A DNA stretch of 41,196 bases from Paracoccaceae bacterium (GTDB taxonomy: Bacteria; Pseudomonadota; Alphaproteobacteria; Rhodobacterales; Rhodobacteraceae): positions 1 through 41,196 of the forward strand of contig JAGRMG010000234.1 in the NCBI GenBank assembly GCA_020441385.1, in the 5' to 3' direction. The position numbers and the translations under genes were made by a program. The notes beneath the pieces were generated by a model. It did no database searches, was not told where the DNA came from, and saw only the letters and a list, made by a program, of their open reading frames with translations. Position 1 is the stretch's first letter. Each line of letters starts with the position of its first letter. This document shows, in pieces, positions 8,501 to 16,707 of the stretch.

Positions 8501-8868
8501 ATGGCCTCGCGCCGGGCGCCGATCATCTCGACCCCGTATTTGGCTAGCACCCCCATCTCTTCGAGTTTCAGCGAGGTGTTCAGCCCGGTCTGCCCGCCCA
8601 TGGTCGGCAGCAACGCATCGGGGCGTTCGGTTTCGATGATCCTGGCCACCACCTCGGGCGTGATCGGTTCGATATAGGTGGCATCCGCCAGCCCGGGATC
8701 GGTCATGATCGTGGCCGGGTTGGAGTTGACGAGGATCACGCGATACCCTTCCTCGCGCAGCGCCTTGCAGGCCTGGGCGCCGGAATAGTCGAATTCGCAG
8801 GCCTGCCCGATGACGATCGGCCCCGCCCCGATGATCATGATCGACGCAATGTCGGTTCTCTTGGGCAT
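5536..8868 (-). CDS. carB: Carbamoyl-phosphate synthase large subunit
   Basis: CarB makes carbamoyl phosphate from bicarbonate, ATP and ammonia passed from CarA, for arginine and pyrimidine synthesis. The 1,110 residues show the usual duplicated layout. The first half opens [21 protein letters not shown] and carries an ATP-grasp domain ([27 protein letters not shown]). The second half opens [19 protein letters not shown] and carries another ([18 protein letters not shown]). A C-terminal MGS-like allosteric domain covers about the last 140 residues. It is slightly longer than E. coli CarB (1,073). The gene is not adjacent to carA, as is common in alphaproteobacteria. It has its own promoter and a leader hairpin. 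Confidence 0.97.
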   Translation of the reverse strand: MPKRTDIASIMIIGAGPIVIGQACEFDYSGAQACKALREEGYRVILVNSNPATIMTDPGLADATYIEPITPEVVARIIETERPDALLPTMGGQTGLNTSLKLEEMGVLAKYGVEMIGARREAIEMAEDRRLFREAMERIGLQNPRATIVTAPKKPNGTRDVAAGVQMALDELDSVGLPAIIRPAFTLGGTGGGVAYNREDYIHYCRSGLDASPVGQILIDESLLGWKEFEMEVVRDTADNAIIVCSIENVDPMGVHTGDSITVAPALTLTDKEYQIMRNGSIAVLREIGVETGGSNVQWAINPEDGRMVVIEMNPRVSRSSALASKATGFPIAKIAAKLAVGYTLDELDNDITRVTPASFEPSIDYVVTKIPRFAFEKFPGSTPNLTTAMKSVGEAMAIGRTIHESLQKALASMETGLTGFDEVAIPGAPDKAALIKAISQQTPDRMRTIAQAMRHGLGDDEIHNVTMFDPWFLARIREIVETEAQVAAQGLPRDETGLRALKMMGFSDARLARLTGQDEAAVRAARLAAGVVAVFKRIDTCAAEFEAQTPYMYSTYEAPVMGEVECESRPSGRKKVVILGGGPNRIGQGIEFDYCCCHACFALTGAGYETIMVNCNPETVSTDYDTSDRLYFEPLTFEHVMEILRVEQENGTLHGVIVQFGGQTPLKLANALEAEGIPILGTTPDAIDLAEDRERFQQLVHRLGLKQPRNGIASTDDQAFAIAAEIGFPLVIRPSYVLGGRAMEIVRDQAQLERYISDAVVVSGKSPVLLDSYLAGAVELDVDAICDGTDVHVAGIMQHIEEAGVHSGDSACSLPPYSLPADLIGTVKDQTRALALALNVVGLMNVQFAIKDGEIYLIEVNPRASRTVPFVAKATDSAIASIAARVMAGEKLSAFPLRPPYDADADYDTVLPLADPMTLADPDMPWFSVKEAVLPFARFPGVDTLLGPEMRSTGEVMGWDRNFPRAFLKAQMGAGMSLPREGCAFVSIKDTDKGALMLEAAQVLIGLGFSLVATSGTQGWLAANGVACETVNKVYEGRPNIVDMLKDGGVQLVMNTTEGAQAVEDSKEIRSVALYDRIPYFTTAAGSHAAALAIKAQAEGDVGVKALQG

Positions 8869-8897
8869 GGACTGTTCCTTGTCATCAGCAAAGCCGC

Positions 8898-8915
8898 GGC
8901 GCCCCGGCGGGCGCC
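8898..8915 (-). other. Hairpin in the carB leader
   Basis: A perfect 7-bp stem (GGCGCCC / GGGCGCC) with a 4-base loop lies between the carB promoter and its start codon, about 30 bases upstream of the ATG. There is no T run and no visible leader peptide, so classical attenuation is not supported. It may affect RNA stability or translation. Confidence 0.35.
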
Positions 8916-8928
8916 CAAATCGTTCTGC

Positions 8929-8956
8929 GTTATAGGGATGGGCGGGAAAGGTGCAA
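8929..8956 (-). promoter_or_regulatory. Candidate sigma-70 promoter of carB
   Basis: On the minus strand TTGCAC (8956-8951) is separated by 16 bases from TATAAC (8934-8929). Both boxes are close to consensus. Transcription would start near 8922, giving a leader of about 55 bases before the carB ATG at 8868. Confidence 0.6.
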
Positions 8957-9033
8957 GGGGCATCCGGGCGCGACCGGAGATGACGGCGCGCCCTTGCGCG
9001 ACACCCTTGGCGATGCCGAGATGCGAGGCGTCG

Positions 9034-10266
9034 CTATTCCGCGGCCTTGCGCTGCTGGCCGCCGTGCGGGTCGCGGTAGAGATAGTCGCGCGTGAGCGGC
9101 GCGGCATCGACCTTGTGGCCCAGCTGGAACTGGAACACCGCCTGCTGTTCCTGTTCGAAGGTGGTGTAGCTGGCGATCAGGTAGTAGCGCCACATGCGGA
9201 TGAAGCGGTCGTCATACATCCGGCGCACCGTTTCCAGGTTTGCATCGAACCGCGCCAGCCAGTGCCGCAGCGTCCGGGCATAGTGCAGGCGCAGCACCTC
9301 GATATCCAGACTCCACAGCCCCGACACCTCGATCGGCACCGCCAGTTCCGACAGCGACGGGATATAGCCGCCGGGAAAGATGTATTTCCTGATCCAGTGG
9401 CTTTGCGCGAAGGGCGGCGAACACGCGCCGATGCTGTGGATCAGCGCCAGGCCGTCATGGTCGAGCAGTTCCGCCACCTTGCCGAAATACGTCGGGTAAT
9501 GGGGCGCGCCGACATGTTCGAGCATGCCCACCGACACGATGCGGTCGAAGCGTTCGCCGAGCGAACGGTAATCCTGAAGCCGGAAATCCGCGCGGTCCTG
9601 CAAGCCGGCCTCGGCGGCGCGGCGGCGTGCGGTGGCCAGCTGGTTTCGCGACAGCGTCACGCCCGTGACCCGCGCCCCGTAATCGCGCGCCAGCGTCAGA
9701 CCCATCCCGCCCCAGCCGCAGCCGATGTCGAGCACCCGCATCCCCGGCTCGATCTGCAACTTGGTGGCGATATGCGCCTTCTTGGCGGCCTGGGCCTCTT
9801 CCAGCGTCATGTCGGGATGCGCGAAATAGGCGCAGGAATACTGCATGTCCGCATCGAGGAAGATGCGGTACAGATCGTCGGAGATGTCGTAGTGATGCGC
9901 GACATTGCGCCGGGCGGCGGTTTCGGTGTTGCGCAGGAGCCAGGTCTGCGCCAGATAGCGCGCCCGCGACACCGCGCGCACCCAGACCGGCATCCGGTCA
10001 CCCTTGCGGTTGCGCACCAGCAGGCGCAGAAGCCCTTCGAGATCGTCGTTCTCGACACGCAGGGTGGCGTTCATGTAGGCTTCGCCAAGGGCCAGTTCCG
10101 GGTTCAGGCAAAGCGCGCGCAGCGTCGCGCGATCGGCAATGGTCACGCCCGCCCGGTCGCCGCCGGGCTGGCCATAGGCGCTTTTCCTGCCGTCGGGATA
10201 GGTTACAAAAAGCTGGCCGTCCCTGACCAGACGCGACACGAACCTGTCAAAAACCGTTTCCCACAT
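9034..10266 (-). CDS. cfa: Cyclopropane-fatty-acyl-phospholipid synthase family methyltransferase
   Basis: A CfaS-type enzyme that uses S-adenosylmethionine to add a methylene bridge (or, in some relatives, a methyl group) to unsaturated acyl chains of membrane phospholipids. The 410 residues comprise an N-terminal lipid-binding-like part, a junction with NVAHHYDISDDLYRIFLD, the SAM motif VLDIGCGWGG at about 188-197, EHVGAPHYPTYF, and a C-terminal YYLIASYTTF segment. Where E. coli Cfa has a cysteine (YYLNAC), this protein has serine (YYLIAS). Relatives acting in furan fatty acid synthesis also fall in this family, so the exact product is uncertain. It diverges from aspS across 184 bases. Confidence 0.88.
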   Translation of the reverse strand: MWETVFDRFVSRLVRDGQLFVTYPDGRKSAYGQPGGDRAGVTIADRATLRALCLNPELALGEAYMNATLRVENDDLEGLLRLLVRNRKGDRMPVWVRAVSRARYLAQTWLLRNTETAARRNVAHHYDISDDLYRIFLDADMQYSCAYFAHPDMTLEEAQAAKKAHIATKLQIEPGMRVLDIGCGWGGMGLTLARDYGARVTGVTLSRNQLATARRRAAEAGLQDRADFRLQDYRSLGERFDRIVSVGMLEHVGAPHYPTYFGKVAELLDHDGLALIHSIGACSPPFAQSHWIRKYIFPGGYIPSLSELAVPIEVSGLWSLDIEVLRLHYARTLRHWLARFDANLETVRRMYDDRFIRMWRYYLIASYTTFEQEQQAVFQFQLGHKVDAAPLTRDYLYRDPHGGQQRKAAE

Positions 10267-10386
10267 CGGTTCCCTCCATGCGCTGATGTCCGGACGCCCT
10301 CCCCCCAGCGTCGGCTTGAGACGTTACACCAACGCACGAAATTCTCAATAGTTTCCGCGAAATCGCCGCCGCGTCCGGGCCGCCTC

Positions 10387-10415
10387 TTGACTTCCACGGC
10401 CCGGCGCGGTGTATC
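10387..10415 (+). promoter_or_regulatory. Candidate promoter of aspS
   Basis: TTGACT at 10387-10392 is followed, after a 17-base GC-rich spacer, by TGTATC at 10410-10415. The -35 box is very good and the -10 box is weak. The leader would be about 30 bases before the ATG at 10451. Confidence 0.45.
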
Positions 10416-10450
10416 GGCGCGACCGTTTCATCCCTGAAGGACGCGAACAG

Positions 10451-12226
10451 ATGCATGCCTATCGCAGCCATACCTGCGCCGAACTGACCGCCGCCCAGAC
10501 CGGCCAGACCGTTCGCCTGTCGGGCTGGGTGCACCGGGTGCGCGACCATGGCGGCGTGCTGTTCATCGACCTGCGCGACCATTACGGCGTGACGCAGGTG
10601 CTTTGCGATCCCGACAGCCCGGTATTCGAGGCGGTCGAAAGGGTGCGGTCGGAATGGTGCATCCGCATCGACGGCGTGGTGAAGGCGCGCGAGCCCGAAC
10701 TGATCAACCCCAAGCTGCCGACGGGCGAGATCGAGGTGTTCATCCGCGACATGGAAGTCCTGGGACAGGCCGGCGAATTGCCGCTCATGGTGTTCGGCGA
10801 TCAGGAATACCCCGAGGAAACCCGCCTGCGCTATCGCTATCTCGATCTGCGCCGCGAGGCCATGCAGGAGAACATGAAGCTGCGTTCGGATGTCGTGGCC
10901 TCGATGCGCAGGCGCATGTGGGATCAGGGCTTTCGCGAGTTCCAGACGCCGATCATCACGGCGTCGAGCCCCGAAGGCGCGCGCGACTTCCTGGTGCCCT
11001 CGCGGCTGCATCCGGGCAAGTTCTATGCGCTGCCCCAGGCGCCGCAGCAGTTCAAGCAGCTGATCATGGTCAGCGGGTTTGACAGGTATTTCCAGATCGC
11101 GCCGTGCTTTCGCGACGAGGATCCGCGCGCCGACCGTTCGCCCACCGATTTCTACCAGCTCGACCTGGAGATGAGCTTTGTCGAACAGCAGGACGTGTTC
11201 GACACCATCCAGCCGGTGATCGAGGGCGTGTTCGAGGAATTCGGCAAGGGCCACAAGGTCGACAAGCACTGGCCGCATATTTCCTATGCCGACGCCGCGC
11301 TGTGGTACGGCACCGACAAGCCCGACCTGCGCAACCCGATCAAGATGCAGGACGTGTCCGAGCATTTCGCCGGCTCGGGCTTTGCCATCTTCGCGAAACT
11401 GCTTGAACAGGAGGGCACCGAGATCCGCGCCATCCCGGCGCAGGGCGGCGGCTCGCGCAAGTTCTGCGACCGCATGAACGCCTATGCCCAGAAGGAAGGG
11501 CTGCCGGGCATGGGCTATATCTTCTGGCGCGACGGCGAAAGCGGCATGGAGGCCGCCGGCCCGCTGGCCAAGAACATCGGCCCCGAGCGCACCGAGGCGA
11601 TCCGCCTTCAGCTTGGCCTTGGCAAGGGCGACGCCGCGTTCTTCCTCGGCGGAAAGCCGGCTGCGTTCGAGGCGGTGGCGGGACGTGCCCGCAATGTCAT
11701 CGGCGAGGAACTGAACCTCACCGAGAAGGACCGGTTCGCCTTTGCCTGGATCGTCGATTTCCCGATGTACGAGGCCGACGCCGATACCGGGCGCGTCGAT
11801 TTCAGCCACAACCCGTTCTCGATGCCCCAGGGCGGGATCGAGGCGCTGAAGGGCGATCCGCTCGCCGTGCTGGGATACCAGTACGATCTGGCCTGCAACG
11901 GCTACGAGATCGTGTCGGGCGCGATCCGCAACCACAAGCTCGACATCATGATCAAGGCGTTCGAACTGGCCGGTTACGGCGAGGACGAGGTGCGCGCCCG
12001 CTTTGGCGGCATGGTCAACGCCTTCCAGTACGGCGCCCCGCCGCATGGCGGCTGCGCTGCCGGCATCGACCGGATCGTGATGCTGCTGGCGGACGAGGCC
12101 AATATCCGCGAGGTCATCATGTTCCCGATGAACCAGCGCGCCGAAGACCTGATGATGAACGCACCCGGCGCACCCACCAGCGATCAGCTGATGGAACTGG
12201 GGCTGCGGATCGTTCCCAAGGAGTAG
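10451..12226 (+). CDS. aspS: Aspartyl-tRNA synthetase
   Basis: Class II synthetase that charges tRNA-Asp. The 591 residues have the bacterial layout. An N-terminal OB anticodon-binding domain comes first ([23 protein letters not shown]), then the catalytic core with motif 2 ([20 protein letters not shown]). The inserted GAD domain follows, and motif 3 ends the core ([16 protein letters not shown]). The start is the ATG of MHAYRSHTC, which matches the family; an upstream ATG at 10409 would add 14 unlikely residues. Organisms without asparaginyl-tRNA synthetase use a non-discriminating AspRS that also charges tRNA-Asn, which this window cannot resolve. A restriction endonuclease gene follows after 5 bases. 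Confidence 0.97.
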   Translation: MHAYRSHTCAELTAAQTGQTVRLSGWVHRVRDHGGVLFIDLRDHYGVTQVLCDPDSPVFEAVERVRSEWCIRIDGVVKAREPELINPKLPTGEIEVFIRDMEVLGQAGELPLMVFGDQEYPEETRLRYRYLDLRREAMQENMKLRSDVVASMRRRMWDQGFREFQTPIITASSPEGARDFLVPSRLHPGKFYALPQAPQQFKQLIMVSGFDRYFQIAPCFRDEDPRADRSPTDFYQLDLEMSFVEQQDVFDTIQPVIEGVFEEFGKGHKVDKHWPHISYADAALWYGTDKPDLRNPIKMQDVSEHFAGSGFAIFAKLLEQEGTEIRAIPAQGGGSRKFCDRMNAYAQKEGLPGMGYIFWRDGESGMEAAGPLAKNIGPERTEAIRLQLGLGKGDAAFFLGGKPAAFEAVAGRARNVIGEELNLTEKDRFAFAWIVDFPMYEADADTGRVDFSHNPFSMPQGGIEALKGDPLAVLGYQYDLACNGYEIVSGAIRNHKLDIMIKAFELAGYGEDEVRARFGGMVNAFQYGAPPHGGCAAGIDRIVMLLADEANIREVIMFPMNQRAEDLMMNAPGAPTSDQLMELGLRIVPKE

Positions 12227-12231
12227 GCGGG

Positions 12232-13011
12232 ATGCTCGGCGCCCTGCGGGACAGCGGTTTCGACGTGCTGGCCCGCAATCACGCCGAGGCCATTCTGGCG
12301 CATGATTTCCCCGACGACCTGGCGGCGCTGGTCGCCGCGTTGCAGCAATTCCGCATCGGCCTGCCGGAACTGATCGGCGGGGGCGGCGGCGAAAGCGGTC
12401 AGACCCAGCGCCTGCGCCGCGCGCTGGACGATCTGGGCTGGTGCAAGCACAAGTTCGCCGTCCAGACCATCGTGGACGGGACCGAGCGCGAGGCGATCAG
12501 CCACGAGGTCGATCACGTCCGCTTTGCCGCGAACGGCACGTTGGCGCTGGAAATCGAATGGAACAACAAGGATCCCTTCTTCGACCGCGATCTAGAGAAT
12601 TTCCAGCGCCTGCACGCGCTTTCGGCGATCAGCGTCGGCATCGTGATAACGCGCGGGTCATCCATGCAGGATGCGTTGCTGCCGCGCATCACCGTCTGGA
12701 TGCGGGCGCAGGGGCTGGGATCGGAGGAGGATCTGGACCGGCTCGGCCTGGCCGACCGCACCCGCGCACAGCGCGATGCCGTCGCGCGACAGATCGCGCG
12801 CGGCGTTCCGTTCGCCGATGCCTTTGCCCGCAACTTCGTGGCCAGCAAGTTCGGCCGGGCCACGACCCATTGGTCCAAGCTGGCCGATCGCGTCGCGCGC
12901 GGCGTCGGCAACCCCTGTCCGCTGCTGCTGATCGGATTGCCGGCACGCCTTCTGGGCGATGACGTGCCGGCGCAGCCGCCGGCGCCGGACCTGTTCAGCG
13001 GAAAGGCGTAG
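12232..13011 (+). CDS. BglII/BstYI-family type II restriction endonuclease
   Basis: This 259-residue protein resembles the BglII/BstYI endonuclease family, whose known members cleave GATC-centred sites (AGATCT, RGATCY). The PD-(D/E)xK-like core is seen as D94 (SHEVDHVRF) followed by E107 and E109 (LALEIEWNNKD). The conserved helix DLENFQRLHALSAISVGIVITR follows. BglII itself has E-x-Q at the last two positions, so E-x-E is a variant. The ATG follows aspS by 5 bases, and its ribosome site lies inside the last aspS codons (AAGGAG), so translation is probably coupled to aspS. The likely partner methyltransferase is at 13547-14188 on the opposite strand. Confidence 0.8.
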   Translation: MLGALRDSGFDVLARNHAEAILAHDFPDDLAALVAALQQFRIGLPELIGGGGGESGQTQRLRRALDDLGWCKHKFAVQTIVDGTEREAISHEVDHVRFAANGTLALEIEWNNKDPFFDRDLENFQRLHALSAISVGIVITRGSSMQDALLPRITVWMRAQGLGSEEDLDRLGLADRTRAQRDAVARQIARGVPFADAFARNFVASKFGRATTHWSKLADRVARGVGNPCPLLLIGLPARLLGDDVPAQPPAPDLFSGKA

Positions 13012-13016
13012 GAGGA

Positions 13017-13493
13017 TCAGTCCTCGAGACTGTCTTCGCGCTTCTTGGCCACCAGCTTGCGTTCCGCGCTCTTGCGCTCCTCGAAGCGCTTGCCGTAACC
13101 CGCGATCTCGCCCTCCGGGATCACCTGGCGGGCGCGGGCGAAGACCTCGTTTTCCTCTTCGTCGATGTGGTGTTCATAGTCGTGGCGCAGCGACTTGAAT
13201 TTCTGTTTCCAGGCGCCGTTGGCCATGTCCATGCCGTTGAGTTCCTCCAGCAGATCGTCGATCTGCTGGTGTTCGTGCACCGAATGGCGTGCCGCATCCT
13301 GGCCCCAGGTCTCGGATATCAGATGCGAATAGAAGGTTTCCTCTTCGGCGGCGGCATGGCTTTTGACGTCGCAGTAGAAGTCGCGCCACGCCGCGTTGCG
13401 GGCGGTGGAGTCGCCGCTCGTGTCCCCGATCCGGGACAGCAATTCGCGATGTCTGTCGTGATCGGCCTTGATCGCGTCGTAGATGTTCTTCAT
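13017..13493 (-). CDS. Hemerythrin HHE cation-binding domain protein
   Basis: This 158-residue four-helix protein has the HHE pattern of iron- or oxygen-binding ligands: DHDRHRELL near the N-terminus, HAAAEEETFYSHL, HEHQQIDDLLEEL, and HDYEHHIDEEENEVF near residue 125. The tail is lysine- and arginine-rich. Bacterial single-domain hemerythrins bind a di-iron centre and act in oxygen or redox sensing or protection. The start is the ATG after an AGGAGA ribosome site; the frame is open far upstream only as an antiparallel artefact. It lies 53 bases downstream of the methyltransferase gene on the same strand and converges on the endonuclease gene with a 5-base gap. Confidence 0.88.
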   Translation of the reverse strand: MKNIYDAIKADHDRHRELLSRIGDTSGDSTARNAAWRDFYCDVKSHAAAEEETFYSHLISETWGQDAARHSVHEHQQIDDLLEELNGMDMANGAWKQKFKSLRHDYEHHIDEEENEVFARARQVIPEGEIAGYGKRFEERKSAERKLVAKKREDSLED

Positions 13494-13546
13494 CGGTCGT
13501 CTCCTGTGCTGTCGCCGCTCAACGCGCCAGCCGGGACGGGGTTCCG

Positions 13547-14188
13547 CTATTCGGCGGCGACGCCGGAATTGTAGCTGTAGGTCTTCCAGTCGGGCTTGTA
13601 ATCGGCATCGGCCTGGTTGCCCCAGACCGTCCAGCCCTCGCGCACGCCACGGCCGAACAGTTCCAGATACGGCCCCCACGAGCAGCTTTCGATCAGGTCG
13701 TACTGTTCGTCGGGCTTGCGCGAATGCTCGCGCTTGCGCGTCTGCACCATGTTCACCTGCCGCCGCCCCGGCGCCAGGGTGCGGGCGTTGCGCCCGCGCG
13801 TGCCGAACAGCAGGATCTCGGTCACGTTGCGGAAGTAGAAACCGACGCCGCGCCCGTCGCTGCCGCCATCCTTGCGGATCTTGTGCCAGACGATGTTGGA
13901 CTTGTATTCGAACCCCCAGGATTGCAGCACCTGCAACCCTTCGGGCAGCAGTGCGTTGGGCACCCAGAGATAGCAATGCGCCCTTTCTTCCAGGTGCGCC
14001 GCCACCGGCAGCGCGCGGATCTCGCCCAGCGTCATCGTCGGATAGCGCGCCAGCCGCTTGTGTTCGGGCGCCACCTTGCCGGTGCGGTTGGTGAAACGCC
14101 ACGGCGGATCGGCCAGGACCGTGGCGAACCGGTCCTTGGCCAGAAAACCCGTCAGGTCTTGTGCGGCTGTCATCGACATTTCCAACAT
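13547..14188 (-). CDS. MT-A70 family adenine DNA methyltransferase
   Basis: This 213-residue protein is an N6-adenine methyltransferase of the MT-A70/MunI type. The catalytic motif DPPW is at residues 27-30. A permuted SAM motif with the pattern ELFGRG lies near the C-terminus, followed by GWTVWGNQ. Conserved segments LWVPNALLPEGLQVLQSWGF and NIVWHKIRKDGG are also present. Given the endonuclease gene 500 bases away on the other strand, it is probably the protective methylase of that enzyme, acting on adenine in a GATC-centred site. The start MLEMSMTAA is the best of three close ATGs. A solitary epigenetic methylase is the alternative. Confidence 0.85.
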   Translation of the reverse strand: MLEMSMTAAQDLTGFLAKDRFATVLADPPWRFTNRTGKVAPEHKRLARYPTMTLGEIRALPVAAHLEERAHCYLWVPNALLPEGLQVLQSWGFEYKSNIVWHKIRKDGGSDGRGVGFYFRNVTEILLFGTRGRNARTLAPGRRQVNMVQTRKREHSRKPDEQYDLIESCSWGPYLELFGRGVREGWTVWGNQADADYKPDWKTYSYNSGVAAE

Positions 14189-14310
14189 ATAGCGTTCCCG
14201 GCCCCCGGCTGTCACTGGAACATTACTGGAACACGCGCGGTTTCTCAAACGTTAATGCCGGCGGCTGAAAACGGCTTCCCACTTGACGGCGCGCGCACTA
14301 GATTGCCGCC

Positions 14311-15033
14311 ATGAACGATCATGATCCCCGGCGCCCTCTCGGGGCCCGCGTCGGCAACTGGACCCCGCCGCCGGTGCCGCCTGCCGCGGCGATGGAGGGC
14401 CGCTATGCGCGGCTTGAACCGATGTCGGCGGACCGGCACGCGGCGCTGCTTTACCGCGCCTTTGCGGGGCATGACGCGGTATGGGATTACCTGCCCTACG
14501 GGCCGTTTTCCTCGGCCGCGCAGTACCATCGCTGGATGCGCGACATGGAGGGGCAGGCCGACCCGCTGTTTCTTGCCATCCAGGATCTGGAAACCGGGAA
14601 CTGGGGCGGGGTTGCCAGCTTTCTGCGCATCGCCCCGGCGGCGGGGTCGATCGAGGTCGGCCATATCAACTATGCGCCCGCGCTTCAGCGTACCCGGGCG
14701 GCGACCGAGGCCATGGCCCTGATGATGGGCTGGGCCTTCGAGGCCGGGTACCGGCGATATGAATGGAAATGCGATGCGCTGAACCGGCCGTCGCGGCGCG
14801 CGGCGCAGCGGCTGGGGCTGAGTTACGAAGGCGTGTTCCGGCAGGCGGCGGTGGTCAAGGGGCGCAACCGCGACACCGCGTGGTTCGCGGCGATCGACAG
14901 CGAATGGCCCTCCCTGCGCGAGGCGTTCGGCGCCTGGCTGGCGCCGTCGAATTTCGATGCCCGGGGCGGGCAGATCGAACGGCTGAGCGACCTGACCCGC
15001 CTGGTGCGGGCGGCGGACGACCCGGCGTTGTGA
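14311..15033 (+). CDS. GNAT-family N-acetyltransferase (RimJ/RimL type)
   Basis: This 240-residue protein looks like the RimJ/RimL branch of GNAT acetyltransferases. The first 25 residues are a variable proline-rich leader. The acetyl-CoA-binding half has the strand-helix pattern SIEVGHINYAPALQRTRAATEAMALMMGWAF, then YRRYEWKCDALNRPSRRAAQRLGLSYEGVFRQ. Substrates of this branch are N-terminal amino groups or small amines; the specific one is unknown. It stands alone between convergent and divergent neighbours. Confidence 0.85.
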   Translation: MNDHDPRRPLGARVGNWTPPPVPPAAAMEGRYARLEPMSADRHAALLYRAFAGHDAVWDYLPYGPFSSAAQYHRWMRDMEGQADPLFLAIQDLETGNWGGVASFLRIAPAAGSIEVGHINYAPALQRTRAATEAMALMMGWAFEAGYRRYEWKCDALNRPSRRAAQRLGLSYEGVFRQAAVVKGRNRDTAWFAAIDSEWPSLREAFGAWLAPSNFDARGGQIERLSDLTRLVRAADDPAL

Positions 15034-15180
15034 CGGGTCTCGCCGTGGTGTTCCCGGCCTGAGAATGCGCGGCCGTTGCGGAACCCGCTGTTGCGCATCG
15101 CGGCGGCGCGGGCAGATCGGCCCGTGTTCGGCCGCAGGGCGGCGCGGACGGCAGGGGCGCATCCGGGCGAATTCGAACCG

Positions 15181-15228
15181 GCGCATCGCGTTCGCCCCGG
15201 CGGCCGAATTCGATTGAACGCGATACGC
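15181..15228. terminator. Imperfect 13-bp inverted repeat between convergent genes
   Basis: GCGCATCGCGTTC (15181-15193) pairs with GAACGCGATACGC (15216-15228) with a single mismatch and a 22-base loop. It lies just past the stop of the leftward mini-gene and after the GNAT gene, so it may act as a two-way terminator or mRNA 3' end. The 210 bases around it hold no gene. Confidence 0.35.
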
Positions 15229-15243
15229 GCGAAATCCGCCCGC

Positions 15244-15390
15244 CTAGCGCAGCCGGAAGAGGATCAGGTCGCGGGCCGACGGATCGCCCGCCGCGGCGCG
15301 GTTGCGGCGGATTTCGCGCGCCGCCATGCGGGCCTGGCCGTAAAGCACGATGACGAGGGCGCAAAGCGCGGTCAGAAACGTCATCAGCAT
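15244..15390 (-). CDS. Small single-helix membrane protein
   Basis: This predicted 48-residue protein has one hydrophobic helix at about residues 2-17 (LMTFLTALCALVIVLYG) and a basic tail (REIRRNRAAAGD). Its ATG lies one base after the stop of the response regulator gene, so translation is very likely coupled to it. No family is recognised. The hydrophobic helix with positive residues after it, and the coupling, support a real gene, but the short length keeps confidence modest. Confidence 0.45.
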   Translation of the reverse strand: MLMTFLTALCALVIVLYGQARMAAREIRRNRAAAGDPSARDLILFRLR

Positions 15391-15391
15391 G

Positions 15392-16111
15392 TCAGATCGC
15401 CTGCCTGTGTTGCAGACGCTCCTGGACCAGCCCGGCGATCCGGGCCGTTGCCGCGCCGACCGGCCCCCCGGCGCTGCGGCTGCGCGCCAGCTGATCGGCC
15501 GCGTCGGCCAGCACCCTGTCGTCGGCGCTGCGCGCGATGCCGCCGAGGAATTGCGCGACATAGTCGAGAACGCGGTCCTGGTGCTGCTCGCCCAGCACGT
15601 CGGCGACATGTGCCATGTCGTCCATATAGGCCAGCGGGTCGGGGCGGATCACCTCGTCGGCGGTGCTGCGCGGGCCGAGCGGCTGGCGGTCGGCGGGCAG
15701 ATGCGACAGGATCGCCGACTGGAACACCGCCAGCGAGGTCACGGGTTTGGACAGGAAGCCGTCGGCGCCCGCGGCGATCGCGGCGTGCATCGCGAAATCA
15801 TCGCCGGAAATGCCCAGGATCACCGAGATGCGCGGCACCGTGCCGGCCAGTTCGCCGATCAGGTCGAGCCCCGATCCGTCCGGCAGCCCGACATCGACGA
15901 TGATGACCGAGGGGCGATAGATCTGAAGATGCCGCCGGGCCGAGGCCAGGCAGTCGGCGCGGCGGATGCGGGCGCCGCTGCGCAGGCACAGAAGGCGCAT
16001 GGCGTCGCAGGCATAGCGGCTGTCCTCGACCACGAGAACGGTCAGCCCCAGCAGCGGCCGCGACGGGGCCGGCAGGCGGTTGGGGGCGGCGAACGGATTC
16101 GAATCGTCCAT
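15392..16111 (-). CDS. Response regulator with an undefined helical C-terminal region
   Basis: A receiver domain covers about residues 22-145. It has the acidic pair E29-D30 (LVVEDSRYA), the phosphoacceptor D73 (IIVDVGLPDGSGL), S102 in LGISGDD and K122 in GFLSKPV. The remaining 95 residues are helical (VADVLGEQHQDRVLDYVAQFLGGI) and have no DNA-binding or enzymatic motif. It may work through protein contacts. No histidine kinase gene is nearby. The start MDDSNPF is set by an AGGAG site 7 bases upstream; two earlier ATGs are too close to or before that site. It is followed directly by a tiny membrane-protein gene. Confidence 0.85.
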   Translation of the reverse strand: MDDSNPFAAPNRLPAPSRPLLGLTVLVVEDSRYACDAMRLLCLRSGARIRRADCLASARRHLQIYRPSVIIVDVGLPDGSGLDLIGELAGTVPRISVILGISGDDFAMHAAIAAGADGFLSKPVTSLAVFQSAILSHLPADRQPLGPRSTADEVIRPDPLAYMDDMAHVADVLGEQHQDRVLDYVAQFLGGIARSADDRVLADAADQLARSRSAGGPVGAATARIAGLVQERLQHRQAI

Positions 16112-16203
16112 GGGCATGCTCCTCTTTGATCCTGCCATGAAGGCTAGGAGCGGTTGGCTAACAGCGGGTTAACGGATTGACGGCGGCCGGCGGTATCGCC
16201 CCC

Positions 16204-16232
16204 TTGCCCTCGGCGCGGCGCCGCCCCATAAC
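16204..16232 (+). promoter_or_regulatory. Candidate promoter of mce
   Basis: TTGCCC at 16204-16209 and CATAAC at 16227-16232 are separated by 17 bases, giving a leader of about 25 bases before the mce ATG. Both boxes are moderate matches. Confidence 0.4.
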
Positions 16233-16264
16233 CGCGACCGACACCCGAGCCAAGGAGACGCCCC

Positions 16265-16669
16265 ATGATCGGCCGCCTGAACCATGTCGCCATCGCCGTG
16301 CCCGACCTCGAGGCCGCCTCGGCGCAGTACCGCGATGCGCTGGGTGCGAAGGTCGGCGCGCCCCGGGACGAGCCCGACCATGGCGTCACCGTGGTGTTCA
16401 TCGACCTGCCCAATACCAAGATCGAATTGCTGTATCCGCTGGGCGAGAACAGCCCGATTCGCGGATTTCTGGAAAAGAACCCGTCCGGGGGCATCCATCA
16501 CGTCTGCTACGAGGTCGAGGACATCCTGGCCGCCCGCGATCATCTGAAGGCCACCGGCGCCCGTGTTCTGGGCAGCGGCGAGCCGAAGATCGGCGCCCAT
16601 GGCAAGCCGGTCCTGTTCCTGCATCCCAAGGATTTCAACGGCTGCCTGGTGGAACTGGAGCAGGTCTGA
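16265..16669 (+). CDS. mce: Methylmalonyl-CoA epimerase
   Basis: Mce interconverts (S)- and (R)-methylmalonyl-CoA on the propionyl-CoA route to succinyl-CoA. The 134-residue length is typical. The glyoxalase-fold metal ligands are visible: the first histidine in LNHVAIAVPDL (residue 7), a second in GGIHHVCYEVED and the glutamate near the C-terminus in CLVELEQV. A strong AAGGAG ribosome site precedes the ATG. It is followed by a DUF1467 gene 38 bases later, a pairing I associate with Rhodobacterales. Confidence 0.93.
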   Translation: MIGRLNHVAIAVPDLEAASAQYRDALGAKVGAPRDEPDHGVTVVFIDLPNTKIELLYPLGENSPIRGFLEKNPSGGIHHVCYEVEDILAARDHLKATGARVLGSGEPKIGAHGKPVLFLHPKDFNGCLVELEQV

Positions 16670-16707
16670 TCCGCCCGCCCGCGGCCCGCATCCGGAGACA
16701 TGCCGAC

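Noticed and set aside
4486..8547. A very long open frame on the plus strand opposite carB and the FabH-like gene
   Set aside because: It is the mirror of GC-rich carB codons; its sequence is low-complexity His/Gly/Asp/Arg-rich, has no motif, and carB on the other strand is unmistakable.
10409..10450. Upstream start for aspS adding 14 residues
   Set aside because: The extension overlaps the likely -10 region and the added residues do not fit the AspRS N-terminus; the ATG at 10451 begins the family sequence.
13494..14102. Upstream extension of the hemerythrin frame through the methyltransferase gene
   Set aside because: It runs out of frame through the MT-A70 coding sequence; the ATG at 13493 has a good AGGAGA site and starts the HHE domain.
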